NCBI GenBank assembly: GCA_934281515.1
Contig: CAKQXG010000088.1
Span: forward strand, 1-8,463
Direction of reading: 5' to 3'
DNA: 8,463 bases
From: an uncultured Clostridia bacterium
Lineage (GTDB): Bacteria; Bacillota; Clostridia; Christensenellales; CAG-314
Positions 1 to 5,850 of the stretch are shown here, piece by piece. Both the position numbers and the translations under genes were made by a program. How positions within the stretch are numbered: position 1 is the first letter of the stretch; every line of letters begins with the position of its first letter. Under the pieces are notes generated by a model. It was not told where the DNA came from. It was given only the letters and a program-made list of their open reading frames with translations, and ran no database searches.

Positions 1-519
1 GTACACGCTGTCGTACAGGCTGACAGGGTCGCTGATAGCGTCAAGACAATACATTACGTTGTACACGGGCAAACCCATACGTTCGGCAATGCTTTGCACC
101 GTCGCCTCTCTACCGCTTTCGCGCTCCAACTCCTCACGCGTACAAAGCACCTTGTATGCCGTATCGCGTATTCCCCGACTGACGCGCAAACTGTTGCTTT
201 CCCTGATATAGCGACGTATTTCGCCTACTATCATCGGCACGGCGTAGGTACTGAATCTCACACCATGCGACATGTCAAAGTTTTTGACAGCCTTTACAAG
301 TCCCACGCAGCCGATTTGGAACAAATCGTCCAGGCATTGACACCTGTGCGCATATCGCTGCGCCACGCTTAATACAAGGCGCAAATTGCACGTAATAAAG
401 TGTTCGCGAGCGGCTTGGTCACCCTGCGCTATCCTTGACAAATATTCGGTTTGTTGCCTGGACGTCAGTTTTGGTAATGCCGACGTGTCCACACCGCAAA
501 TAATTACTCTTTTGGTCAT
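1..519 (-). CDS. sigG: RNA polymerase sporulation sigma factor SigG (N-terminal part, cut by the window edge)
   Basis: This is the forespore-specific late sigma factor, which directs RNA polymerase to spore-maturation promoters after engulfment. My translation of the minus strand begins MTKRVIICGVDTSALPKL. The ICGVDTS-x-LP-x-L stretch is the N-terminal signature of SigG and separates it from SigF and SigE. Sigma region 2 follows: NLRLVLSVAQRY (residues 45-56), the DDLFQIGCVGLVKAVKNFD core-binding segment, and FSTYAVPMIVGEIRRYIR covering the -10 recognition helix. Region 3 begins after that (RVSRGIRDTAYK, then a CLDAISDPVSLYD stretch), and the visible 173 codons end before region 4. The ATG at 519-517 is preceded by TAAGGAG (530-524) with 4 bases between. 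A hairpin lies just upstream of that site. The gene is divergent from the IlvD-like gene, and spoIIGA/sigE, its neighbours in Bacillus, would lie outside the window if present. The identification is firm; completeness cannot be judged. Confidence 0.92.
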   Translation of the reverse strand, partial: MTKRVIICGVDTSALPKLTSRQQTEYLSRIAQGDQAAREHFITCNLRLVLSVAQRYAHRCQCLDDLFQIGCVGLVKAVKNFDMSHGVRFSTYAVPMIVGEIRRYIRESNSLRVSRGIRDTAYKVLCTREELERESGREATVQSIAERMGLPVYNVMYCLDAISDPVSLYDSVY

Positions 520-533
520 AAAACTCCTTATTC

Positions 534-562
534 GACAGACTTTCTTCGGAAAGTCGTCTGTC
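534..562 (-). promoter_or_regulatory. Hairpin in the sigG 5' leader, next to the ribosome binding site
   Basis: Read on the minus strand, GACTTTC (555-549) and GAAAGTC (544-538) form a perfect 7-bp stem with loop CGAA (548-545). The stem can be extended by four outer pairs, TGTC (537-534) with GACA (562-559), leaving GAC (558-556) as a 3-base bulge. The hairpin ends 3 bases before the TAAGGAG of sigG. No T-run follows, so it is not a terminator. Its position suggests it hampers ribosome access. From memory, the B. subtilis sigG leader also contains a hairpin that dampens its expression; that comparison is recalled, not checked. Confidence 0.5.
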
Positions 563-571
563 ACTATATCC
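562..571 (-). promoter_or_regulatory. Possible sigG -10 element (SigF/SigG-like or TATAGT)
   Basis: On the minus strand GGATATAGTG lies about 45 bases upstream of the sigG start. It resembles the SigF -10 pattern (GG-N-N-A-N-A) at most positions and also contains TATAGT, one mismatch from a vegetative -10. No convincing -35 is found at the right distance: GTATC lies upstream but about 20 bases away. If used, transcription would start inside the outer arm of the leader hairpin, leaving the inner stem-loop near the 5' end of the mRNA. This is a weak call. Confidence 0.2.
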
Positions 572-706
572 CTAGCAAGAGCACTCGCTTCGATACAAAT
601 TTTGCGACGCCTGATTTCGTTAAACCGACACTCTGCGCATGATAACCGAAAACAGATATTTACCCCTGATTTACACTACAGTACGATGTACGGTTTATTG
701 TGACTA

Positions 707-718
707 TTTTGCGCAAAA
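707..718. repeat. 12-bp perfect palindrome TTTTGCGCAAAA upstream of the IlvD-like gene promoter
   Basis: The sequence equals its own reverse complement over 12 bases and ends 18 bases before the -35 hexamer at 737. It also falls between a weak TTGTGA (698-703) and CATAAT (723-728), which could be a second poor promoter with 19-base spacing. It could be an operator, but no regulator can be named. A related TTTTGCGCAA occurs at 7216-7225 upstream of rimO. Confidence 0.25.
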
Positions 719-736
719 GGGACATAATCTATTCAA

Positions 737-766
737 TTGACAAATACAAACAAAGTGATATACAAT
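737..766 (+). promoter_or_regulatory. Vegetative-type promoter for the IlvD-like gene
   Basis: A perfect TTGACA (737-742) is followed 18 bases later by TACAAT (761-766), five of six matches to TATAAT. The surroundings are rich in A and T. This is the best promoter in the window. It implies a transcript start near 773 and an untranslated leader of about 130 bases. An open reading frame that could be drawn from a TTG at 737 merely begins on this -35 box and is not the real start. Confidence 0.7.
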
Positions 767-819
767 ATAAGGTGTAAATCGCCATACAAAATTACGCGCC
801 TGAAACAAGTTTTTTTTTG

Positions 820-843
820 TCTGACAACATCGAAAAAGCAGGG
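820..843 (+). repeat. Leader direct repeat, copy 1 (degenerate ribosome binding site)
   Basis: This 24-base unit begins TCTGACAACA and ends AAAAAGCAGGG. It matches the unit at 877-900 at 20 of 24 positions by my alignment. The ribosome-binding part reads AGCAGGG instead of AGGAGGG. It precedes an ATG at 854-856 that is in frame with the downstream gene and would add 17 residues. A run of nine T (810-818) lies just before it. Confidence 0.6.
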
Positions 844-876
844 CATCTGCACAATGTCACACGGCGCGTCTACATA

Positions 877-900
877 TCTGACAACACAAAAAAAGGAGGG
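877..900 (+). repeat. Leader direct repeat, copy 2 (functional ribosome binding site)
   Basis: The second copy begins TCTGACAACA and ends AAAAAGGAGGG, which is a near-ideal Shine-Dalgarno sequence. It is followed after 4 bases by the ATG at 905. Because this copy has the strong site, I chose 905 rather than 854 as the gene start. Confidence 0.65.
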
Positions 901-904
901 AGAA

Positions 905-2548
905 ATGTTAAGAGAATTTATCGAGCAGTTGGACAAACTGCCACAAAAGGTGTTTGCAAACAGTCTTTTGCTGGATGCCGACAAGCCTACAATCGGCATT
1001 GTAACCGCGCAAAACGACCTGTCTCTTGCCAATCGGAATTTGTCCGAGATAGTCGACAAGGTACAACAAGGCATTGTTGCCGCAGGCGGACAAGCCAAGG
1101 TGTTGCACGTGCCGTCGATTGAAGTGTCGGCAATGCACGCCACAACTGCGGCAAAATACGATTTGCCCACCCGTGACCTTATTGCCGAAGCCGTCGAAAT
1201 GTACGGTTCGTCCGACTACCTTGACGGCATGGTTTTTGTTGCAAGCACGCAAAATGTCGTTTGCGGCATGCTGCTAGGCGCAATTCGCCTGAACATTCCA
1301 TGCGCTTTTGTCTCTCAAGGCGTGATGAGCCCTGTGCGCTACAACAACGCCGAATACGGCTACAGCTTTTACTACGAACAAATTGCGAAGGTAAAGACAG
1401 GCAAAACGCCCTACGACCTTGTGTCCGAGATCCGCGCCAACCTGCCTTTGTGCGTCGGCACCGACTGCGATAACTATGGAGAGAACAGTCTTAACTGTCT
1501 GCTGGAAGTATGCGGATTGGCGGTAAAAGGCAACGGTACGGCTGCGGCAAATACAGCCGAACGCATGCAAATTGCCTACCGTACGGGCAAATTGGCAGTA
1601 GAAAGAGTTGCAGACAAGTGTACAGCAAAACGTCTGCTTAGCCAAACAGCTCTTACAAATATGGTCTGCGTAGACATTGCTTGCGGCGGATACTCTACCA
1701 CGATGCTCAACCTTATCGCAGTAGCTAACGAACTGGGTATACGCAACGTCAACTTTAAAACCATCGGCGAGCTTGCCAAAAGCACTCCCGTATTGCTGAA
1801 AAAAGACAAAGCAACCGAATGTCTGATGCCGCAATTCCACCGCGCAGGCGGCGTATATGCAGTGGTCAAGCAGATGATTGCAGACAAAATAATCGACGGC
1901 ACGGCATATGTTGCCGAGGACAAAACGCTTGTCGAGCAGGTAAAGGACAGCATTGTAACCAACAACCGCGTGATTACACCATCGACAACGCCTGTGTGTA
2001 CGTCGGCGCGACTACGCGTCGTAAAGGGTAACGTTGCCGAAGAAGGTGCATTTGTGCAAAACGGCGCGCAAATCGACCAATTTAGCGGCGTGTGCAAGGT
2101 GTATTCCGACGAAGAAATGGCAATCGAGGCAATACTGCACAAAGAAATCAAGCGCGGCGATGTTGTCGTTATCCGTGGCGAAGGCGCAAAAAACGCACCC
2201 GGCATGCGCGAGATTTACACTTCGCTTGCTCTGCTTAACGGACTTGGCATTGCCGAGCAAGTCGCCGTGATTACCGACGGGCGCATTGCCGACATTTACA
2301 AAGGCATTGCAGTAGGACATATCACTCCCGAATTTGGCAGCCAGTCGGCATTTACCGTGTTGCGCGACGGCGATACGGTGGAAATCGTTCCGTCAAAGAT
2401 GCGCATTAGTTGCGACGTGAACGCACGTGAAGTACAAATGCGCCTGCGCACCTGCGAACGCGACGTGGGCAACTACGGCAATGTATTCCTGCGTAGATGG
2501 GCGGCAAACTGTGCGCCCCCGACAGAAGGTTGCGTACAAAAGAAGTAA
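905..2548 (+). CDS. IlvD/Edd dehydratase-family protein lacking the usual active-site residues
   Basis: The protein has 547 residues, close to the usual size of dihydroxy-acid dehydratase (IlvD) and 6-phosphogluconate dehydratase (Edd). Family landmarks are clear along the whole length: PTIGIV (28-33), LPTRDLIAEAVE (87-98), GMLLGAIRLNIP (121-132), ENSLNCLLEV (193-202), FHRAGGVYAV (311-320), GNVAEEGAFV (375-384), GDVVVIRGEG (418-427), APGMREI (431-437) and ITDGR (456-460). The catalytic positions are mostly lost. The Cys-Asp-Lys trio (E. coli 122-124) reads T115-Q116-N117, the first cluster cysteine is A42, the Mg-binding Asp81 aligns with V74 or E73, and the catalytic serine after DGR-x is A462. 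Only E436 of the metal ligands remains. A cysteine sits near the third cluster position (C188, off by one). The chain has 16 cysteines. It should therefore not dehydrate dihydroxy acids by the known mechanism. A structural, regulatory or new catalytic role is possible. It has its own promoter, is divergent from sigG, and has no ilv genes beside it in the window. Family membership is secure; function is unknown. Confidence 0.85.
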   Translation: MLREFIEQLDKLPQKVFANSLLLDADKPTIGIVTAQNDLSLANRNLSEIVDKVQQGIVAAGGQAKVLHVPSIEVSAMHATTAAKYDLPTRDLIAEAVEMYGSSDYLDGMVFVASTQNVVCGMLLGAIRLNIPCAFVSQGVMSPVRYNNAEYGYSFYYEQIAKVKTGKTPYDLVSEIRANLPLCVGTDCDNYGENSLNCLLEVCGLAVKGNGTAAANTAERMQIAYRTGKLAVERVADKCTAKRLLSQTALTNMVCVDIACGGYSTTMLNLIAVANELGIRNVNFKTIGELAKSTPVLLKKDKATECLMPQFHRAGGVYAVVKQMIADKIIDGTAYVAEDKTLVEQVKDSIVTNNRVITPSTTPVCTSARLRVVKGNVAEEGAFVQNGAQIDQFSGVCKVYSDEEMAIEAILHKEIKRGDVVVIRGEGAKNAPGMREIYTSLALLNGLGIAEQVAVITDGRIADIYKGIAVGHITPEFGSQSAFTVLRDGDTVEIVPSKMRISCDVNAREVQMRLRTCERDVGNYGNVFLRRWAANCAPPTEGCVQKK

Positions 2549-2868
2549 GCATAATAGCAAATAAAAGTGTACGCGACAAAATACAGTCAGTTTAAACAAC
2601 TTTTAAAAAGCACAAACATACAATTCGGTGATTTGTCGAACGACAAGTTAAATGAATTACATATAGGAACGTTCAAGCAAAAGATTGGAAAAAATCGACT
2701 ATTTGAAAAGCAAAAAGCGGAAGGCTCAAAATGAGCTTTCCGCTTTAATTATGCGTTGCAAATAAAGCATGTAATACTCACGCTAGTCTGCCTTTTTTGG
2801 CTTTGACACGCAATCAATGTCATCGCATGACTGACAGTCTAACCATACGGCACACCTGCAACAGGCGG
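2549..2868. other. Convergent intergenic region without a gene
   Basis: These 320 bases separate the stop of the IlvD-like gene from the stop of recA. Apart from the hairpin at 2714-2746 I see no coding sequence with a ribosome binding site and no RNA gene. Minor symmetries are TTGTCG-AA-CGACAA (2633-2646), GAACGTTC (2667-2674) and GACTG-A-CAGTC (2829-2839), none with an assignable role. The left part is A-rich, as expected of a 3' untranslated region. Confidence 0.6.
2714..2746. terminator. Bidirectional intrinsic terminator between the IlvD-like gene and recA
   Basis: AAAGCGGAAGGCTC (2714-2727) pairs with GAGCTTTCCGCTTT (2733-2746) over 14 positions. Thirteen are Watson-Crick and one is a G-T pair, and the loop is AAAAT. 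Read on the minus strand it is followed by CTTTTTGCTTTTC, a good T-tract, so it is best suited to ending the recA transcript 123 bases past the recA stop. Read on the plus strand the following TTTAATTAT is weaker but may still stop the IlvD-like transcript. Confidence 0.85.
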
Positions 2869-3894
2869 TTACTTGCTTGCGCCTTCGTCTGTTTCTTCGG
2901 CAGGTTGCGGATTGAGTTTTTCGCGGATTTTAGCAGAAATCTCATCCATAGTTTCGGGGCGTTGTTCAAGATACGCTTTGACGTTTTCACGACCTTGTCC
3001 GATACGCTCGCCGTTGTAGCTGAACCAGGAACCGCTCTTTTCCACAATGCCGTACTGTACAGCCATATCCAGCACGCAACCTACATTGCTGATGCCTTTG
3101 CCGAAGATAATTTCAAATTCCGCGGTTTTGAACGGCGGAGCCATCTTGTTTTTGACAACCTTTACGCGAGTTTTGCTGCCGATTACGTCGCTGCCGTCCT
3201 TAACAACGTCCACTTTGCGGACGTCCAGACGCACGCTGGAATAGAATTTAAGTGCCTTGCCACCGGTGGTCGTCTCGGGGTTGCCGAACATAACGCCGAT
3301 CTTGTCACGCAATTGGTTGATAAAGATTACGCAAGTCTTGCTCTTGTTGCCTGCGGCTACGATTTTGCGGCAGCATTGGCTCATAAGACGAGCTTGTACA
3401 CCCATGTGACTGTCGCCCATGTCGCCTTCGAGTTCCGCCTTGGGGGTCAGCGCAGCAACGGAGTCCACTACCACAAGGTCGACGGCATTACTCTTGACAA
3501 GGTAGTCAAGTATATCCAATGCTTGTTCGCCGTTGTCGGGTTGACTGATGTACAACTCGTCGACGTTGATACCGAGGTTTGCGGCATACACGGGGTCGAG
3601 TGCCTGTTCGGCGTCGATAAATGCAGCCGTGCCGCCCATCTTTTGCACCTGTGCAATGACATGCAGCGTTACGGTCGTCTTGCCGCTTGCTTCCGGTCCG
3701 TAAATTTCAACGATACGTCCTTTGGGCAAACCGCCGATACCCAACGCCATATCCAACGGCAAACAGCCTGTGGGTATCACTTCGGTACTGCGTTCCTGTG
3801 CATAGCTACCGAGTTTCATTATCGAGCCTTTACCAAACTCTTTTTCGATTTGCATTATCGTTTGTTCTAATGCTTTTTTCTTGTCGTCGGTCAT
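2869..3894 (-). CDS. recA: Recombinase RecA
   Basis: RecA forms ATP-dependent filaments on single-stranded DNA for homologous recombination and triggers LexA self-cleavage in the SOS response. The 341-residue protein has the normal length. It shows Walker A GPEASGKT at 66-73 (same numbering as E. coli), the FIDAE segment with the catalytic E96, Walker B LVVVDS at 140-145, loop L1 around [10 protein letters not shown] (156-165) and loop L2 around [12 protein letters not shown] (201-212). The C-terminal tail is short and acidic ([11 protein letters not shown]). One oddity is Q97 where almost all bacterial RecA have histidine (FIDAEHALDP in the family, [10 protein letters not shown] here). The ATG at 3894 gives the canonical N-terminus ([12 protein letters not shown]). 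Its AGGAG (3910-3906) is 11 bases upstream, a rather wide spacing. It lies 96 bases after cinA in the same direction and ends at a strong terminator. The rny gene that often follows recA in Firmicutes is absent here. Confidence 0.98.
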   Translation of the reverse strand: MTDDKKKALEQTIMQIEKEFGKGSIMKLGSYAQERSTEVIPTGCLPLDMALGIGGLPKGRIVEIYGPEASGKTTVTLHVIAQVQKMGGTAAFIDAEQALDPVYAANLGINVDELYISQPDNGEQALDILDYLVKSNAVDLVVVDSVAALTPKAELEGDMGDSHMGVQARLMSQCCRKIVAAGNKSKTCVIFINQLRDKIGVMFGNPETTTGGKALKFYSSVRLDVRKVDVVKDGSDVIGSKTRVKVVKNKMAPPFKTAEFEIIFGKGISNVGCVLDMAVQYGIVEKSGSWFSYNGERIGQGRENVKAYLEQRPETMDEISAKIREKLNPQPAEETDEGASK

Positions 3895-3990
3895 AATTAT
3901 GTATTCTCCTGTAAAAATATAGCAAAATTAGATACTATGCGTGTAATAGTATTCTGCAAAAGGTTGTTTTGTAGAATAATTTATACTTGT
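3895..3990 (-). promoter_or_regulatory. recA upstream gap with a 7-bp inverted repeat
   Basis: Between cinA and recA lie 96 AT-rich bases. ATACTAT (3932-3938) and ATAGTAT (3946-3952) are perfect inverted repeats separated by 7 bases, about 38 bases upstream of the recA ATG. I find no GAAC-N4-GTTC box of the usual Firmicute LexA type here, and no full -35/-10 pair. TATAAA (3985-3980, minus) and TATATT (3921-3916, minus) are possible -10 elements without good -35 partners. The repeat could be an operator or simply two overlapping -10-like sequences. Confidence 0.3.
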
Positions 3991-5163
3991 TTATCTGGTA
4001 ACAAACGTCTTGTACAACAAAAACAACGCCATATTGGCGGCTTGTTGACGTACGGAATTACGGTCGCCGACAAACACGTTTTTGTACACCGCTATGCCCG
4101 TCTTGGTTGTGGCAACAGAAATGTAGCACAAACCTACGGGGTAGTCAGGTCCTGCCGAGGGTCCTGCGTAGCCTGTCACCGACACGGCGACTTCGGCACC
4201 ATTTCTCAACAAGCCTGCGCTCATCGCCTGCGCAACTTCCGCCGAGACAACGCCGTACTCGTCAATGTAGTGCGGACTGATACCGAGCCGTGCGCATTTG
4301 CTTGCTACGCTGTAACAGACGATACCTTCGTGAAGTACGTCGCTTGCACCGGGGTTGTCAATGATGTTGCTGGCAATCAAGCCGCCGGTCATGCTTTCGG
4401 CTGTCCACAGTTTTTTGCCAAGACTTTTTAGCAATTGCACCACCGTCATAGACAGACTTTTGTCTTCGGTGGCGTAGATGTATTCGGCAAACAGACTGCG
4501 TACCTTGTCGAGAGTGTCGGCAATAACTTGCTTTCCCGTCTTTTGGGGAAATCCCAGTGTTATGCGAGTATCCAGGCAGGTAGTTTCCGTCTTACGGAAC
4601 ACAAACGGGTTTATCTCCGACATTCGTGCGTCGACGTCGTCTTTGGACAATCCAAATACCCTGAACACGTACTTGCCTTCGCCGTCGGGGCGCTTGAACA
4701 AGCCTTTCAATATGTAATTGTTGTACACGGCGTCCACTTCACGCGGTTCGTCAGGCAACAAATACACATGCGTTTTGTTCATCACACCGAAAGCCGCGCT
4801 CTGATATCCGTAAGTCGGGTTGAGATGGTTAAATGTCTCAGGCAACACACACAACTTGTCGCGTATGCGTTGCACAGGCACCTGCATTTGCGCAAGCTTA
4901 CAGTACTCGGCAAGGTTGTTGTCGGCAAATTTGTCGTAAAACATGCCCAAACCGAATGTTTCGGCAAATACGGTCGCGCTGTCGCCTACGTTGCCGACGA
5001 TAAATAATGCCTTGTCGCAGTCGTTTATACAATCGGTCAAAAACTCCGTAATGCTGTGCGATGATGAAGAAATCAACAAATCGCATGCTTCGCCCTGCGC
5101 CTGCACCTTGTCGACAAGGTACTCCACCGAGACGGAATGATTTTTTGCAAGTATTTTAATCAT
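3991..5163 (-). CDS. cinA: CinA-family protein: NMN amidase (PncC) domain behind a degenerate MoCF-like N-terminal domain
   Basis: CinA proteins join an N-terminal MoCF-type domain to a C-terminal nicotinamide-nucleotide amidase, which turns NMN into nicotinate mononucleotide for NAD recycling. The 390-residue product has a complete amidase part: TAESMTGGLIAS (254-265), PGASDVLHEGIVCYS (271-285), GVVSAEVAQAMS (304-315), VTGYAGP (329-335) and PVGLCYISVA (342-351). The N-terminal half is hard to recognise. The usual GTELLLG motif is missing, the GGLGPTxDD loop is reduced to IVGNVGDS (55-62), and only LLPDEPREVD (135-144) recalls the family's LPGxPxEM. I infer that the amidase works and that the first domain has lost or changed its activity. 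I chose the ATG at 5163, which gives MIKILAKNHS, has AGAGG six to seven bases before it and overlaps the pgsA end by 8 bases. A longer frame up to 5253 lies within pgsA and adds a low-complexity, Cys/Arg-rich leader. recA follows downstream. Confidence 0.88.
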   Translation of the reverse strand: MIKILAKNHSVSVEYLVDKVQAQGEACDLLISSSSHSITEFLTDCINDCDKALFIVGNVGDSATVFAETFGLGMFYDKFADNNLAEYCKLAQMQVPVQRIRDKLCVLPETFNHLNPTYGYQSAAFGVMNKTHVYLLPDEPREVDAVYNNYILKGLFKRPDGEGKYVFRVFGLSKDDVDARMSEINPFVFRKTETTCLDTRITLGFPQKTGKQVIADTLDKVRSLFAEYIYATEDKSLSMTVVQLLKSLGKKLWTAESMTGGLIASNIIDNPGASDVLHEGIVCYSVASKCARLGISPHYIDEYGVVSAEVAQAMSAGLLRNGAEVAVSVTGYAGPSAGPDYPVGLCYISVATTKTGIAVYKNVFVGDRNSVRQQAANMALFLLYKTFVTR

Positions 5164-5848
5164 GTTTTTCCTCTGCGAAAACGTGCCTGTTTTGCGCCAT
5201 ATACACCACGCCCGACAACACGGTAACAAGCGTGGTAAGCGCAACAAGCACAATGCCTGCGATGTTCAGCACTTCAAACAACACATAGTATTGTTCGGGC
5301 ATAAACATACCGCGTATACAACCCTCGCTTACCGTTTGGACAAGGTACTTTTGTGTGTACAACACACACACAACGGGCAACGTCACATCCTGACATACCG
5401 TCTTGATCTTGCCGAAAATGTTTGCTTGCACAACAATTCCTTTGCTTGCGGCAATCTGGCGCATTGCGCTGATAAGCAGTTCTCTTGCAAGTATCACAAT
5501 GCCTGCAACCGTAAGGAAAATTTGCGTAAAGCTTTGCCAGTCGGCAAAATTCGCAAAAATTGCCAACGATTGATTTTGCCCACGGTAAGCAAACGGATTG
5601 GTTGCAACAACACAAAACAGTGCCGCCGTGACGAGAATTTTGTCTGCAATCGGGTCGAGCAGCTTGCCGAGGTCGGTTACAAGGTTATATTTGCGCGCGA
5701 TGTGTCCGTCCAAAAAGTCGGTAAACGCCGCAAGGATAAAGATTACTACAGATACCGCAGGCGCCCACACAAATGGCAAAAAGTACGCTGCCACAAATAG
5801 CGGAATCATACATATACGCGCCAATGAAAGTTTGTTAGGTAAATTCAT
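5156..5848 (-). CDS. pgsA: CDP-diacylglycerol--glycerol-3-phosphate 3-phosphatidyltransferase
   Basis: This integral membrane enzyme makes phosphatidylglycerol phosphate from CDP-diacylglycerol and glycerol-3-phosphate, the committed step to phosphatidylglycerol. The 230-residue protein begins MNLPNKLSLARICMIPLFV, typical of PgsA. It carries the complete CDP-alcohol phosphotransferase motif: D44, D47-G48, A51-R52, G61, D65 and D69. Hydrophobic segments can be seen near 10-25, 29-43, 72-84, 109-125, 154-170 and 194-216. It is longer than E. coli PgsA (about 182 residues) because of extra hydrophilic loops around 84-108 and 172-188. The ATG at 5848 has TGGAG just upstream, inside the end of rimO, with only two bases between the rimO stop and this start. 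Its own end overlaps cinA by 8 bases. This tight packing suggests translational coupling. Confidence 0.95.
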   Translation of the reverse strand: MNLPNKLSLARICMIPLFVAAYFLPFVWAPAVSVVIFILAAFTDFLDGHIARKYNLVTDLGKLLDPIADKILVTAALFCVVATNPFAYRGQNQSLAIFANFADWQSFTQIFLTVAGIVILARELLISAMRQIAASKGIVVQANIFGKIKTVCQDVTLPVVCVLYTQKYLVQTVSEGCIRGMFMPEQYYVLFEVLNIAGIVLVALTTLVTVLSGVVYMAQNRHVFAEEKHD

Positions 5849-5850
5849 GT

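Noticed and set aside
94..703. Plus-strand open frames across the sigG region
   Set aside because: They overlap sigG in antisense or span the intergenic hairpin, without ribosome sites or recognisable products.
737..904. N-terminal extension of the IlvD-like protein from a TTG at 737
   Set aside because: The TTG is part of the -35 box of its promoter, and the strong ribosome site directly precedes the ATG at 905.
2667..2674. GAACGTTC as a possible LexA box
   Set aside because: The half-sites lack the 4-base spacer of the Firmicute box, and the site lies at the 3' side of both genes.
2797..3870. Long plus-strand open frame antisense to recA
   Set aside because: It mirrors recA, whose motifs are unmistakable. 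The antisense product has no family features or ribosome site, and such frames follow from codon preferences that avoid TTA, CTA and TCA.
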